A DNA stretch of 64,000 bases from Streptomyces cupreus (GTDB lineage Bacteria; Actinomycetota; Actinomycetes; Streptomycetales; Streptomycetaceae): assembly GCF_014257025.1 (NCBI RefSeq), contig NZ_JACMSF010000006.1, positions 186,001 to 250,000 on the forward strand, given 5' to 3'. Below the pieces are notes generated by a model. That model saw only the letters and a list, made by a program, of their open reading frames with translations, was not told the origin of the DNA and did no database searches. Shown one piece after another: positions 1 to 8,061 of this stretch. A program made the position numbers and the translations under genes. Every line of letters starts with the position of its first letter. Position 1 is the stretch's first letter.

Positions 1-354
1 GGCGGTGCGTTCGTCTTCATCGGATCCGTTGCCGGACTGCGCGCCGCCACCGGCTCGCCTGCGTACGACAGTTCCAAGGCGGGTCTGGGGGGTCTGACCC
101 GGCACGTCGCCAAGGAGGGCGCGGCGCGCCGTATCCGCGCCAACCTGGTCGTACCAGGCCTGATCGACACCCCGATGGGCCGTCAGGCATCAGCAGCACG
201 CAGCTCCAGGACCCAGTCCTTCGCCCGGATCCCGCTCGGTCGGCAGGGCACCGCATGGGAGGTCGCGGAGGCAGTCACGTTCCTGCTCTCCGACCGCGCC
301 TCCTACATCACGGGCCAGCAGCTGGTGGTGGACGGCGGCCTGAGTGCGGTCTGA
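1..354 (+). CDS. SDR family oxidoreductase, C-terminal part (runs off the left edge)
   Basis: The window opens inside this gene; 117 codons up to a TGA are visible and the N-terminal glycine-rich nucleotide-binding motif lies outside. What remains has the classical short-chain dehydrogenase/reductase active site: a serine in IGSVAG (visible residue 9), then YDSSK with Tyr22 and Lys26. After it come NLVVPGLIDTPM and a C-terminus ending in ITGQQLVVDGGLSAV, the usual end of FabG-like tetrameric enzymes. It is an NAD(P)-dependent ketone or alcohol oxidoreductase; the substrate cannot be told. It converges on the TetR gene that ends 66 bp further on, so the two may be functionally linked, but that is inference. 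Confidence 0.9.
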   Translation, partial: GGAFVFIGSVAGLRAATGSPAYDSSKAGLGGLTRHVAKEGAARRIRANLVVPGLIDTPMGRQASAARSSRTQSFARIPLGRQGTAWEVAEAVTFLLSDRASYITGQQLVVDGGLSAV

Positions 355-420
355 CCGCGGTTCGGCAACCGTCCGGCCTCTGCGGGGGCCGACTCCCGCA
401 GAGGACCACTGCCGTCGGCG

Positions 421-1083
421 TCAGCCGGTCCTCCGGTCCGAAGTGAGTGCCAGCAGCACCATGTCGTGGGCCGCGCGGCCGATCTCCTCCAGTCGGGCGC
501 GCGAGGAGTCCAGCTGGTACTGGACCAGTACGCCGCGCGCCAGGCTCTCCAGAAGGAACGCCTGCGCGCGGGGGTCCAGGTCGGGGCGGATGCTGCCGTC
601 GGCGACGCCACGGCGGACGTCGTCCTCCACGCCGGTGCGGACCAAGTCGAGTTGGCCGCCCAGGGGCCCCCTGGCGGTCTCCCCCGGGCTGCCGACCGCC
701 TCGACGAGCAGCACCAGCAGCGCACGTGCCCGGACACTGGGGCCCGGCTCGGCCAGACTTGAGAAGTACTGCTCCAGCTTGGCCAGCACGGCCTCGAGCC
801 CGGTCATCCGGTCGTATCCGGGGAGCGCCCGGAGCCGGTCGACGAAGACCTGGCGGATGTCGTTGATGACCGCCTCGACGAGCCCGGCCTTGGACTCGAA
901 GTGATAGTTGACCATGCCCCGGCTGACCCCGGCGCGATCACCGACCTTCTTCACCGTGAGGCCGCGGTAGCCCTCCTCGGCGAGGATCCCCAGTGACGCG
1001 TCGATCAGTCTGCGCCGGGAAGCCTCCCGCTGGTCGTCGCGCATCGTCGGCAGGGGGCCGGTCGTCGTCGTGGGATCGGTCAT
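421..1083 (-). CDS. TetR/AcrR family transcriptional regulator
   Basis: A 220-residue one-component repressor. Residues about 20-65 form the TetR helix-turn-helix, with the recognition region GVSRGMVNYHFESKAGL; the rest is an all-helical ligand and dimer domain that looks like the BetI-type C-terminal family. ATG at 1083 is taken as the start because it leaves a short divergent promoter region of 51 bp before the DoxX gene; a second ATG 13 codons in is possible. The reading frame stays open far upstream, but that part is antisense to the DoxX gene. Probable targets by position are itself, the divergent DoxX gene and perhaps the convergent SDR gene. Confidence 0.88.
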   Translation of the reverse strand: MTDPTTTTGPLPTMRDDQREASRRRLIDASLGILAEEGYRGLTVKKVGDRAGVSRGMVNYHFESKAGLVEAVINDIRQVFVDRLRALPGYDRMTGLEAVLAKLEQYFSSLAEPGPSVRARALLVLLVEAVGSPGETARGPLGGQLDLVRTGVEDDVRRGVADGSIRPDLDPRAQAFLLESLARGVLVQYQLDSSRARLEEIGRAAHDMVLLALTSDRRTG

Positions 1084-1134
1084 CGCCCCAGCAGTATCCC
1101 ATCCGCGACTGCCCCACTGCTCGAAAGGTGACCT

Positions 1135-1485
1135 GTGGACATCTTGCGCATCATCCTGGCCGTAGCCCTCGGCCCGATATTCGTCCTCACCGGGGGGATC
1201 AAGATCTACGGGCTGCGCCGGTCCCTGCAGTACCGCGACCACTTCGGCATGCCGCCCTCGCTCTGGCGGGCGATCGGCGTGCTGGAGGCAGCGGGCGGCT
1301 TGGGGCTGCTCGGGGGGCTGGCGGTCCTGCCGCTGGGCATCGCGGCCGGCGCGGGACTGTGCGCGCTGATGTTCGGCGCCGTACTGACGCACCTGCGGGC
1401 CAGGGATCCGATCCCCGTGGTGGCCTCCGCCTCGGGCGTTCTCCTGCTCGCCTCGATGTCCCTCGTGTGCGGCATCGCCGCATGA
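1135..1485 (+). CDS. DoxX-like small membrane protein
   Basis: A 116-residue protein with about four transmembrane helices (roughly residues 2-20, 43-63, 66-85 and 95-112). The first helix runs into GPIFVLTGGIKIYG, a pattern seen in DoxX-like proteins. GTG at 1135 is preceded by AAAGGTG at a good ribosome-binding distance. DoxX-family proteins are small membrane proteins often linked to redox or thiol stress; nothing here fixes the role. It is divergent from the TetR gene, which makes it the most likely target of that repressor. Confidence 0.75.
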   Translation: MDILRIILAVALGPIFVLTGGIKIYGLRRSLQYRDHFGMPPSLWRAIGVLEAAGGLGLLGGLAVLPLGIAAGAGLCALMFGAVLTHLRARDPIPVVASASGVLLLASMSLVCGIAA

Positions 1486-1688
1486 CCCCCACGAACCGGA
1501 ACGACTGCGGTGGGGAAGGCCCAACTGTGCCCTGGCGCGCAGGACGCGTGGGCAAGCGGCTGCGTCGGCGTAGAGGCGACACCGCCGGCCTGGTCATGGT
1601 GCGGCCGTTCGGTCGCCCTCCCTGCGGCTGTCCTCCTGGTCACCGGCCACCGTGACCTGTCCGCCGACGAGGCGCACTTCCACGCCGG

Positions 1689-2228
1689 TCATGACCGGCT
1701 GTTGAGAAATCCGATCGTCACGGCCCCCCACCAGCCGAGTTGGGAGAGGACGGCCGAGATCACTCCACGCACGAGCAGCCGCCGCAGGGGCAACGCGCCT
1801 CCCTGGCCGACCAGGGTGCGGTGCAGAGCTTGCGCGTGCACTCCGTTGAGCGCGACCAGGAGGACGAGCACCAGCTTGACCCGTGTGAGGGGTGCCTGTG
1901 GGTCGGGATCGAGGGCTATCCCGCTCAGCACCAAGCCGGCCAGCCCCGCCCACACGGGCACGTGCAGCGGGTCGGCGAACTCCAGCGCCTGACGCAGGCT
2001 CCGCCTCCCCAGCAGCCACAGCGCGCCGTAGTAGTCGATGGTCAACACCGAGCCCAGTCCGATGACCAGCGCCCCCAGATGCACGAACAGCGCGACCGTG
2101 CGCACCGCTGGGCCGGCCTCCACATGGAGCGCCGCCCACACGCTGCCCGCCCATGCCAGACAGATGAGCACGTCCGCTGTGATGAGCGTCCAGCCGTGCA
2201 GGGGCCTGCGGGACCCACCCGGATTCAT
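1689..2228 (-). CDS. Five-TM integral membrane protein of unknown function
   Basis: A 179-residue protein with about five hydrophobic helices (near residues 15-34, 43-65, 86-108, 117-135 and 152-172). I do not recognise the family with certainty. Histidines occur in or near several helices (FVHLGALVIG, DPLHVPVWAG, LNGVHAQALH), so a haem- or metal-binding role as in CopD or cytochrome b561-like proteins can be imagined but is not shown. A strong ribosome-binding site (AAGGAGGTGATC) precedes the ATG at 2228. It lies 72 bp downstream of the secreted copper-monooxygenase-like gene on the same strand and may be cotranscribed with it. Confidence 0.7.
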   Translation of the reverse strand: MNPGGSRRPLHGWTLITADVLICLAWAGSVWAALHVEAGPAVRTVALFVHLGALVIGLGSVLTIDYYGALWLLGRRSLRQALEFADPLHVPVWAGLAGLVLSGIALDPDPQAPLTRVKLVLVLLVALNGVHAQALHRTLVGQGGALPLRRLLVRGVISAVLSQLGWWGAVTIGFLNSRS

Positions 2229-2300
2229 GCGATCACCTCCTTGGCGGGCGTGGGGCAGCAGGGCGGTGGGGCTGGTATCCGCCCCACCGCCCGAGGCGGA

Positions 2301-3254
2301 TCAGTTCCGGGCCACCCAGCCGGCCATGATCCCCATGACGTCGTCGTGCGAGTGCCCGTCGATTTCGTACCTGCTGGTGATTTGCAGGACATCCCCTCGG
2401 TGGATCGTGCCGAGGGGGTCACCGCTGCAGGGCGGCATGTCCGAGATCTCGGTGTTGCCGTGCAGGTCGATGAACTCGGGGCTGCCGCCTTCCTCCGCCA
2501 CGATGTTGCACAGGAGTTCGCCCGTGGTGAGGTTCTCGGTCCGCACCGAGTGACCGCTGTGGTGGAGATGGCCGCGCATGTGCACCAACGTCCCGGAGAT
2601 CGTGGATCGCCACCGCCGGATCCTTTCGCTGACTCCCTCCGGAGCGTCGTACGCGCTGCCGAGGCATCCGCCCGCGTCCATCCAGATCGGTGTCACCGGC
2701 TTGAGTCGCGAACCCGTGGCGGATTCATGGGTGTACGTCACGGAGAGGTAGACCGACTTGTTCTGTGGGGCGTGGTTCATCAGGTCGTAGAGCATGTTCC
2801 ACCGCTCGCCCCTGCCGACCTTGATGCCGTATCCGGCGGGCAGGATGCTCTCCACACGCTCGTTGCCGGAGGCGAATATTCGCTGCGGGCCGTTGCACAC
2901 GACATCGTTCTTCCAGTGATTTCCCATCACCATGTGGTGCAACATGGGCCCGGTGTTGACATTTGCGTTCGACCCGTCCGCGTAGACGAGATTGGGCTTG
3001 AATCCGGTGATGAAGCAGTCGTCGCACGGCTTCTGGACGTTCAGGGAGAGCCGGTTGCCCGTCTCCCCGTGGTCGTGCCCGGACGCGGCAGGGATGGTGA
3101 AGGGCCCGTACCGTACAGTCGTGACCTGCGGGCCGTGGTGCTGCCGCCAGGTGTCAGGGCCGGGGGCGGCTGCGGAGACGGCCGCGGGCACGGCGCCGGC
3201 CGCCAGTGCCGCGGCGACGATGACGGCGGTCAACGCGAGTTTCCGCTGAAGCAT
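2301..3254 (-). CDS. Secreted protein with PHM-like (type II copper monooxygenase / SURNod19) ligand pattern
   Basis: A 317-residue exported protein. Residues 1-29 form a Sec signal peptide (MLQRK, hydrophobic core, then AVSAAA). The mature part has HHM at 106-108, a His in TYTHES at about 175, a HxHH motif at 229-232, and HDDVMGIM at 303-310. The order HHM, His, HxH, Met matches the ligands of the two copper sites of peptidylglycine alpha-hydroxylating monooxygenase; plant SURNod19 proteins may belong to the same fold group. Cysteines (about 77, 80, 120, 197, 249, 276) would allow disulfides. Start: ATG at 3254 behind GGAGGAAAAC; the frame is open further upstream but without a better start. 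Substrate unknown; activity is inferred only from the residue pattern. Confidence 0.72.
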   Translation of the reverse strand: MLQRKLALTAVIVAAALAAGAVPAAVSAAAPGPDTWRQHHGPQVTTVRYGPFTIPAASGHDHGETGNRLSLNVQKPCDDCFITGFKPNLVYADGSNANVNTGPMLHHMVMGNHWKNDVVCNGPQRIFASGNERVESILPAGYGIKVGRGERWNMLYDLMNHAPQNKSVYLSVTYTHESATGSRLKPVTPIWMDAGGCLGSAYDAPEGVSERIRRWRSTISGTLVHMRGHLHHSGHSVRTENLTTGELLCNIVAEEGGSPEFIDLHGNTEISDMPPCSGDPLGTIHRGDVLQITSRYEIDGHSHDDVMGIMAGWVARN

Positions 3255-3644
3255 GTTTTCCTCCTTGCCGGAAAGAAGTTCTTCGGAATCGGCGGATGCG
3301 CACGGAAATTGGACGCAGGTTCGCCTCGCCTCACAATGGCGAGGGCATCGGGATACCCGATCGACATCACACAGACAGGCGCGTCTTCTCTGGACAGGAA
3401 CGCATGACGGTCTACGCCGCAAGAGCGGACAGCGCATATCGAGGGAAGTCCCCTCACCGATAATTGCCTCGCTTGACTGCCCGTAGAGTGACGTGTGGCC
3501 TTTCCACTGTCAACCGGTCCCCGCCGCAGTGAAAACGGGGAAATTCCCGCCGAGTTGCTGACCAGCGTCTACTCGGGACGCTCGCCCCTCGGGCCGGCGC
3601 AACACCGGTGACTTCGCCGATTGCGGTCGTGGTGCATCGGTGAT
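3255..3644. other. Gene-free upstream region of the PHM-like gene
   Basis: About 390 bp between the secreted-protein start and the end of the next TetR gene. It holds a 7-bp hairpin (CCTCGCC / GGCGAGG) at about 3324-3344 and the 15-bp palindrome at 3347-3361 described separately. I see no convincing gene in it. Confidence 0.5.
3347..3361. promoter_or_regulatory. 15-bp palindrome, candidate operator
   Basis: ATCGGG-ATA-CCCGAT is a perfect inverted repeat about 95 bp upstream of the start codon of the PHM-like gene. Its place suggests an operator; the binding protein is unknown. Confidence 0.35.
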
Positions 3645-4313
3645 TCAGCCGCTGCTCCGCCCCGAACGGCCCCCGGCCGAGCGCCGGGCGGCGGTCGCGG
3701 TGCGGACAGCGGCCGAGGCCAGCCCGGCGAAGAGCCTGTGCACCAATGCGGTCCACGCCTTGCGGTCCGGGCCCTCGAAGTCCAAGGCGGTGAGTACGTC
3801 GACCCCGAGGGACACACACAGCACCAGGCGGGCGCAGGCCGCGCTGTCGACCTCGGGGGCCAGTGAGCCGTCCTGTTGGGCGAGTTCGACCAGCTCCGTC
3901 AATTTGGCCTCCGCCCTGCGCAAGGCGGCGTGGACCCTTCGGGCGACCTCGTCGTCCCGCCGCGCGGCGGCGAGTGCCTCGCTGACCAGAGGCGCCCACG
4001 TTCGCCGGCGGGGGTCGGAGAGGTCGGTGGCGACCATCTTGAGCAGGTCGGTGGAGGCCGCCCCGCGGTCGAGCGCCTCCACCAGCTTGCGCGCGGCGGC
4101 TGCCAGCCCGCGGTCGACCGCCTCGGCAAGAAGGTCGGCCTTGTTCCGGAAGTTGCCGTAGATCGCGCCGGTGGAGAGCCCGGCACGACGGGCTATGTCC
4201 TGCACCCGCGCACGGTCGTAACCCTGCTCGCCGAATTCGTGAACGGCTGCCTCGATCAGCCGGTCACGGATCAGGGCACCGGACTGCCTTGAGAGGGAAT
4301 CAGGCTCTGCCAC
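3645..4313 (-). CDS. TetR/AcrR family transcriptional regulator
   Basis: About 222 residues. The N-terminal helix-turn-helix covers roughly residues 12-58, with GLSTGAIYGNFRNKADLL as turn and recognition helix; the C-terminal helical domain ends in an Arg/Ser-rich tail. The start is set at GTG 4313 (VAEPDSLSRQSG) because homologues usually begin close to the HTH; no strong ribosome-binding site precedes it, so the mRNA may be leaderless or the start slightly different. It is divergent from the large LuxR-type gene at 4448, and the intervening DNA holds a 25-bp inverted repeat that fits a TetR operator. Confidence 0.85.
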   Translation of the reverse strand: MAEPDSLSRQSGALIRDRLIEAAVHEFGEQGYDRARVQDIARRAGLSTGAIYGNFRNKADLLAEAVDRGLAAAARKLVEALDRGAASTDLLKMVATDLSDPRRRTWAPLVSEALAAARRDDEVARRVHAALRRAEAKLTELVELAQQDGSLAPEVDSAACARLVLCVSLGVDVLTALDFEGPDRKAWTALVHRLFAGLASAAVRTATAARRSAGGRSGRSSG

Positions 4314-4394
4314 GACCCAAGCGTAGCCGCGTAGGGAGGATCCAAGGGGCCCTCGCAGAACGGCACTTCGGGCGTCGCCACTATTGCACTCCCG

Positions 4395-4419
4395 GTCAAG
4401 AATAGTCATTATTCTCGAC
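4395..4419. promoter_or_regulatory. 25-bp inverted repeat, probable TetR operator
   Basis: GTC-A-AGAATA, five central bases GTCAT, then TATTCT-C-GAC. Nine of ten positions in each arm pair. It is AT-rich in a GC-rich setting and sits between the divergent TetR (start 4313) and LuxR-type (start 4448) genes, as expected for an operator controlling both. Confidence 0.6.
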
Positions 4420-4447
4420 CTGAGGCGTCGAGCCGGGAGCGTGCGTC

Positions 4448-7243
4448 ATGACGTACGGCACCGAGCAACCCCCCATCATCGGCAGACAGGCCGAGCGCCG
4501 ACAGCTCGCGGCGGCGTTGGACGCCTGCCGCGAAGCCTGCGGCGGCGCCCTGCTCCTGACCGGTGGCCATGGCATCGGCAAGACCACACTGCTGCGCTAC
4601 GCGTCCCACCTGGCCCATGAATTCCGCACGGTCAGGGCCGACGGGGTACCGGCGGAGCAGCACCTGGCGTACGGAGCGGTGCAGCGGCTGGTCAGGCCGC
4701 TGGCCGCCGACATCCCTCAGCTGCCGCCGCAGTCCCGTGAGGTTCTCGAGCGGCTGCTGCTCGGGCACGTCCCGTCGCCCGGGGAGCGTTCCCTCATCGG
4801 CGTCGCCGTGCTGGCGCTCCTGGCGAAGGCGAGCGGCCGCAGCCCGGTGCTGGTCGGCGTGGACGATCTGCACCGGGTCGACGCCGAGTCCCGGTACGCA
4901 ATCGGCTTCGTGGCCCGCCGGATCAGCGCCGAGCGGGTCCTGATGCTGGCCGCGACGGAGAGGCACGCGTGCGCTGCCGTGTCGGGGGTGCCAGTACTGC
5001 GTCTGGCGGGCCTGAGCGACCAGGACTGCCTGCGGCTCATCGCACGGATCGCGTCTTGTCCGGTGGCGCTCCCGGTGCGCGAGGTGCTCCTCCATGCAGC
5101 CGGCGGCAATCCCCTGATCCTGCTGGAGTTATTGCGGACGCTCACACCCGCAGAGCTGAGCCAGGTGTCCCGGCTGCCCGATCCCCTGCCGCTGGCACCT
5201 CGCCTGGCGCGCCTTCGTCTCGCCGAGTTCCGTCGGCTTCCCGAAGACTGCCGGAGACTGCTGTTGCTGCTGGCCGCGGAACCGGGTCTGGACCCCCTGA
5301 CCTTCTTCCGCGTCGCCCAACGGACGAGCATCGACCCGTCGGCCCTGAAGCCGGCCGAGACCGCGGGCCTGCTCACCACCTCCAGGACCGCGATCTCGTT
5401 CCGGCACGACGACCTTGGCCGGGCCATCTGCCAGGGAGCGGATCCCGCCGAGCGGCACTGGGCGCACGACATGTTGGCGCGTGCCTTCGCCGACACGCAC
5501 GACGATCGTCGTTGCTGGCACGAGGCGGCCCTGCGGTCGGAGGCCGACGCCGACCTGGCCGATGAGCTGGAGCGTCAGGCTGCCTGCACACATCAGCACG
5601 GCAGCCCGGCACACGCGGCGGCGCTCATGGAACGCTCGGCCCAGCTGAGCCACGAGGACGGCCGCCGGGGAAGCCGCCTGGTCACTGCGGCCGACTACAG
5701 CACACGCGCAGGACGGCCGAGGCGGGCGGCCCGGCTGCTGGAACGGGCGGAGACCCTGGTCGGCAGGGATCAGCCGTCCTTGCGGGGACGCATCGCCTAC
5801 CTGAAGGGCGTGATCTCCCTGCAACACGCCGCCGCGCCAGATGCCTACGACGGGCTCTTGACCGCCGCCGACCTGCTGGCGGGTGACAACCCGTCGCAGG
5901 CCGTCAAGGCTCTGGTGGCAGCGGGGGAAGCGGGCCTGCATGCGGGAAACGCAGCCTTGTGCGCGCAGGCCGGCCGACGCGCGCTGGCGGTGCTCAACGG
6001 CTCGGCGACTGGGGAGGAAGAGCCGGCGAGCCGATTGGCCGTCGATGTTCTGCTGGCGGTCGCCGATGCGCTGCAAGGACGGCCGGCGACCGCGGTGCCT
6101 CGGTTGCGCGAGCGTCTCGGCACGGCGGCACGGACGGACGATCCCCTGCTGCTCGCGTGGGCGTCGCACGGTGCGCTGTTCATCGCCGACGATGCCCGCG
6201 CGCGTGCGCTGGCCGGCCGCGCGGTGGCGCTGGCGCGCACGGCAGGTGACACACCGACGATGGTCCACGCGATGCAGTACCTCTCGTATCCGGAGTGCTG
6301 GCTGAGCGGACCGGACACCGCGACGCTCACCGCCACCGAGGCACTGCGGCTCGCCCGCGAAACGGGCCAGCTCACCTGTGTCCGCAATCTGATGGGGATG
6401 CTGATGCTCGCTGCCGGTGTCACCGGAGACTCCGGGACGTGCGGGCAATACGCGGACCGCGTCGTCGGCGAAGCACAGGCGCACGGCCTGGGCCTGCCGT
6501 CCGCCCTTGGCCTGTGGGGCCTGGCGCACCTGGATCTCGCCTCCGGAAACTGGGCCGAGGCGGCTGCCAAGCTGCGCCGGCTGGTCCGTACGAGGCTCGG
6601 ACATCCCGGTGTCGCGATCGAGGCCGTGCCCAGCTACGTGGAGGCCGCCGTGCGAGCCGGGGACCGACCGCGGGCGGAGCGCGCCGCGGCGGCTTTCGCT
6701 CCTTGGGCGGAGGCGGTCGGCCGGGGGTGGCCGACCGCGCTGGCGGCCCGGTGCCGCGCGCTGCTGGAAACCGGCGACACCGAGCAACATTTCCGGAGCG
6801 CTCTGCTTCTGCACCCGATCGGCGATCGCGAACTGGAACTGGCCCGCACATGCCTGCTCTACGGCGAGTACCTCAACCGCGAGCGCCGACGCGCGGACGC
6901 CCGCGCCCAGCTTCGGGAGGCGGCCGACATCTTTCGCAGGCACGGAGCGCGGCTGTGGCTCGACCGTACCGGGGCCGAGCTGCGCGCCACCGGGGACGAC
7001 TGGGACCCCACGGAGAACGAAGCCCCGGCTGTTGAAGGCAGGACCGGAACACTGACCTCCCGTCAGCGCCAGATCGTCCGGCTGGTCGCCCAGGGCGCGA
7101 CCAACAAGGAGGTGGCGGCCCGGCTGTACCTGAGCCCACGCACCGTCGACTATCACCTGCGTCGCATCTTCGAGCGCCTTGGTATCACCTCGCGGTCCGA
7201 CCTGATCCGCCGGTGCGCAGCCGACGCCGGTTCCGGCACATGA
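4448..7243 (+). CDS. LAL-type LuxR family transcriptional regulator (ATPase plus C-terminal HTH)
   Basis: 931 residues, the size typical of large ATP-binding LuxR regulators. The N-terminus has a Walker A motif GGHGIGKTT with Lys45 and a Walker B-like VLVGVDDLHRVD near residue 140, giving an AAA/STAND ATPase module. A long helical middle (about 330-830) resembles TPR-like sensor regions. The C-terminus (about 868-925) is a LuxR helix-turn-helix: LTSRQRQIVRLVAQG, then NKEVAARLYLSPRTVDYHL. LAL proteins are usually ATP-dependent activators that respond to a small ligand. ATG at 4448 is the natural start; expression is likely controlled by the divergent TetR protein through the palindrome at 4395-4419. 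Confidence 0.92.
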   Translation: MTYGTEQPPIIGRQAERRQLAAALDACREACGGALLLTGGHGIGKTTLLRYASHLAHEFRTVRADGVPAEQHLAYGAVQRLVRPLAADIPQLPPQSREVLERLLLGHVPSPGERSLIGVAVLALLAKASGRSPVLVGVDDLHRVDAESRYAIGFVARRISAERVLMLAATERHACAAVSGVPVLRLAGLSDQDCLRLIARIASCPVALPVREVLLHAAGGNPLILLELLRTLTPAELSQVSRLPDPLPLAPRLARLRLAEFRRLPEDCRRLLLLLAAEPGLDPLTFFRVAQRTSIDPSALKPAETAGLLTTSRTAISFRHDDLGRAICQGADPAERHWAHDMLARAFADTHDDRRCWHEAALRSEADADLADELERQAACTHQHGSPAHAAALMERSAQLSHEDGRRGSRLVTAADYSTRAGRPRRAARLLERAETLVGRDQPSLRGRIAYLKGVISLQHAAAPDAYDGLLTAADLLAGDNPSQAVKALVAAGEAGLHAGNAALCAQAGRRALAVLNGSATGEEEPASRLAVDVLLAVADALQGRPATAVPRLRERLGTAARTDDPLLLAWASHGALFIADDARARALAGRAVALARTAGDTPTMVHAMQYLSYPECWLSGPDTATLTATEALRLARETGQLTCVRNLMGMLMLAAGVTGDSGTCGQYADRVVGEAQAHGLGLPSALGLWGLAHLDLASGNWAEAAAKLRRLVRTRLGHPGVAIEAVPSYVEAAVRAGDRPRAERAAAAFAPWAEAVGRGWPTALAARCRALLETGDTEQHFRSALLLHPIGDRELELARTCLLYGEYLNRERRRADARAQLREAADIFRRHGARLWLDRTGAELRATGDDWDPTENEAPAVEGRTGTLTSRQRQIVRLVAQGATNKEVAARLYLSPRTVDYHLRRIFERLGITSRSDLIRRCAADAGSGT

Positions 7244-7342
7244 TCCGAGCAGTTGGCCGCCGCCATGCCGAAGGCCTGGGCAGGCCGGCCGACGCCAAGG
7301 AGATTCGTACGGCCCCGACAGACGCGATCCGGCCTCAGGAGA

Positions 7343-7750
7343 TCAGGCTCGTGCGTCTCGCTGCTGAACTTCCTTGAGGACTCCGGCCACCGTCGCGAAG
7401 TCATTGTCCACGTGGAGGACGGTGTGCCCATGGTGTACAGCTGTCGCACACACCAACAGGTCGATCGCTCCCGCCGCCCGATGCTGGCCTCGCTGGGTCA
7501 GTTTGTACTGGGCGGTGTCGACCCACCGCCAGGCGTTCTTCGGAACCGGAGAGAGCAAGCAGAGCGCGTCCAGTTCCTCTGCCAGCTCATCTCGGTGAGA
7601 CGGGCTGGTCGCCGAGTAGAGGAATTCGGTACGTGTCGGCTCGCAGAGGTGGAATACTCCGGCGGCGATGTGTCCCTCCCAGGGGCGCAGCGCACCTGGG
7701 GTGCGGAACAGGTGCCACAGAGCCGAGGTGTCCACCAGATACGTGATCAC
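7343..7750 (-). CDS. vapC: PIN-domain toxin, VapC family
   Basis: 135 residues, a single PIN domain. Acidic residues expected to bind Mg2+ are visible: Asp7 in YLVDTSALWHL, Glu in EPTRTEFLY, Asp in AIDLLVCATA and Asp in HVDNDFATV. VapC toxins are ribonucleases that cut tRNA or rRNA and are blocked by their VapB partner. The ATG overlaps the stop of the upstream antitoxin gene by 4 bp (ATGA), the usual VapBC arrangement, so the pair is translationally coupled. The cellular RNA target cannot be read from sequence. Confidence 0.9.
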   Translation of the reverse strand: MITYLVDTSALWHLFRTPGALRPWEGHIAAGVFHLCEPTRTEFLYSATSPSHRDELAEELDALCLLSPVPKNAWRWVDTAQYKLTQRGQHRAAGAIDLLVCATAVHHGHTVLHVDNDFATVAGVLKEVQQRDARA

Positions 7751-7980
7751 TCGAAGGCCTCGCGTCGCGCACGCTTCTCGGCTTCATGCGCCGCTGCGGC
7801 CTGCTCGAACTCGCCACGCGAACCTCGCGCGGCCAGCTTCTCCGCGGCCTCAAGCCTCTTGATCCGCGCCACGTAGTCCCGAAGAGCCGCGTTGACGGTC
7901 TCCTTCTTCGTCGTGGCACCCATGAGCCGCATGGCCTCGGCGAGCGCCTCGTCGTCGAGATCAATCTGCGTGACGGACAC
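7747..7980 (-). CDS. vapB: VapB-type antitoxin
   Basis: About 77 residues starting at GTG 7980 (VSVTQIDLDDEALAEAMRL), behind a good ribosome-binding site GGAGGTGTCC. The N-terminal part fits a ribbon-helix-helix DNA-binding antitoxin (ATTKKETVNAALRDYVARI), followed by a charged, Ala/Glu/Arg-rich helix that would wrap the toxin. The longer reading frame starting at 8043 has unusual composition and no ribosome-binding site, so I reject it. VapB proteins normally repress their own operon; the AT-richer DNA around 7990-8030 would be the operator region. Confidence 0.85.
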   Translation of the reverse strand: MSVTQIDLDDEALAEAMRLMGATTKKETVNAALRDYVARIKRLEAAEKLAARGSRGEFEQAAAAHEAEKRARREAFE

Positions 7981-8061
7981 CGGACACCTCCAACATCCAC
8001 AATGTATGCATCCAAGATACATCGCCAACATTGACGCGGCCACCGATCGCGAACAGACCGC

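Noticed and set aside
1090..1121. AGCAGT ... ACTGCT inverted repeat between the first TetR and DoxX genes
   Set aside because: Arms of only 6 bp with 20 bp between them; too weak to call an operator.
421..1524. 367-codon minus-strand frame extending the first TetR gene far upstream
   Set aside because: The extra part is antisense to the DoxX gene and has no domain features; the TetR domain starts right after ATG 1083.
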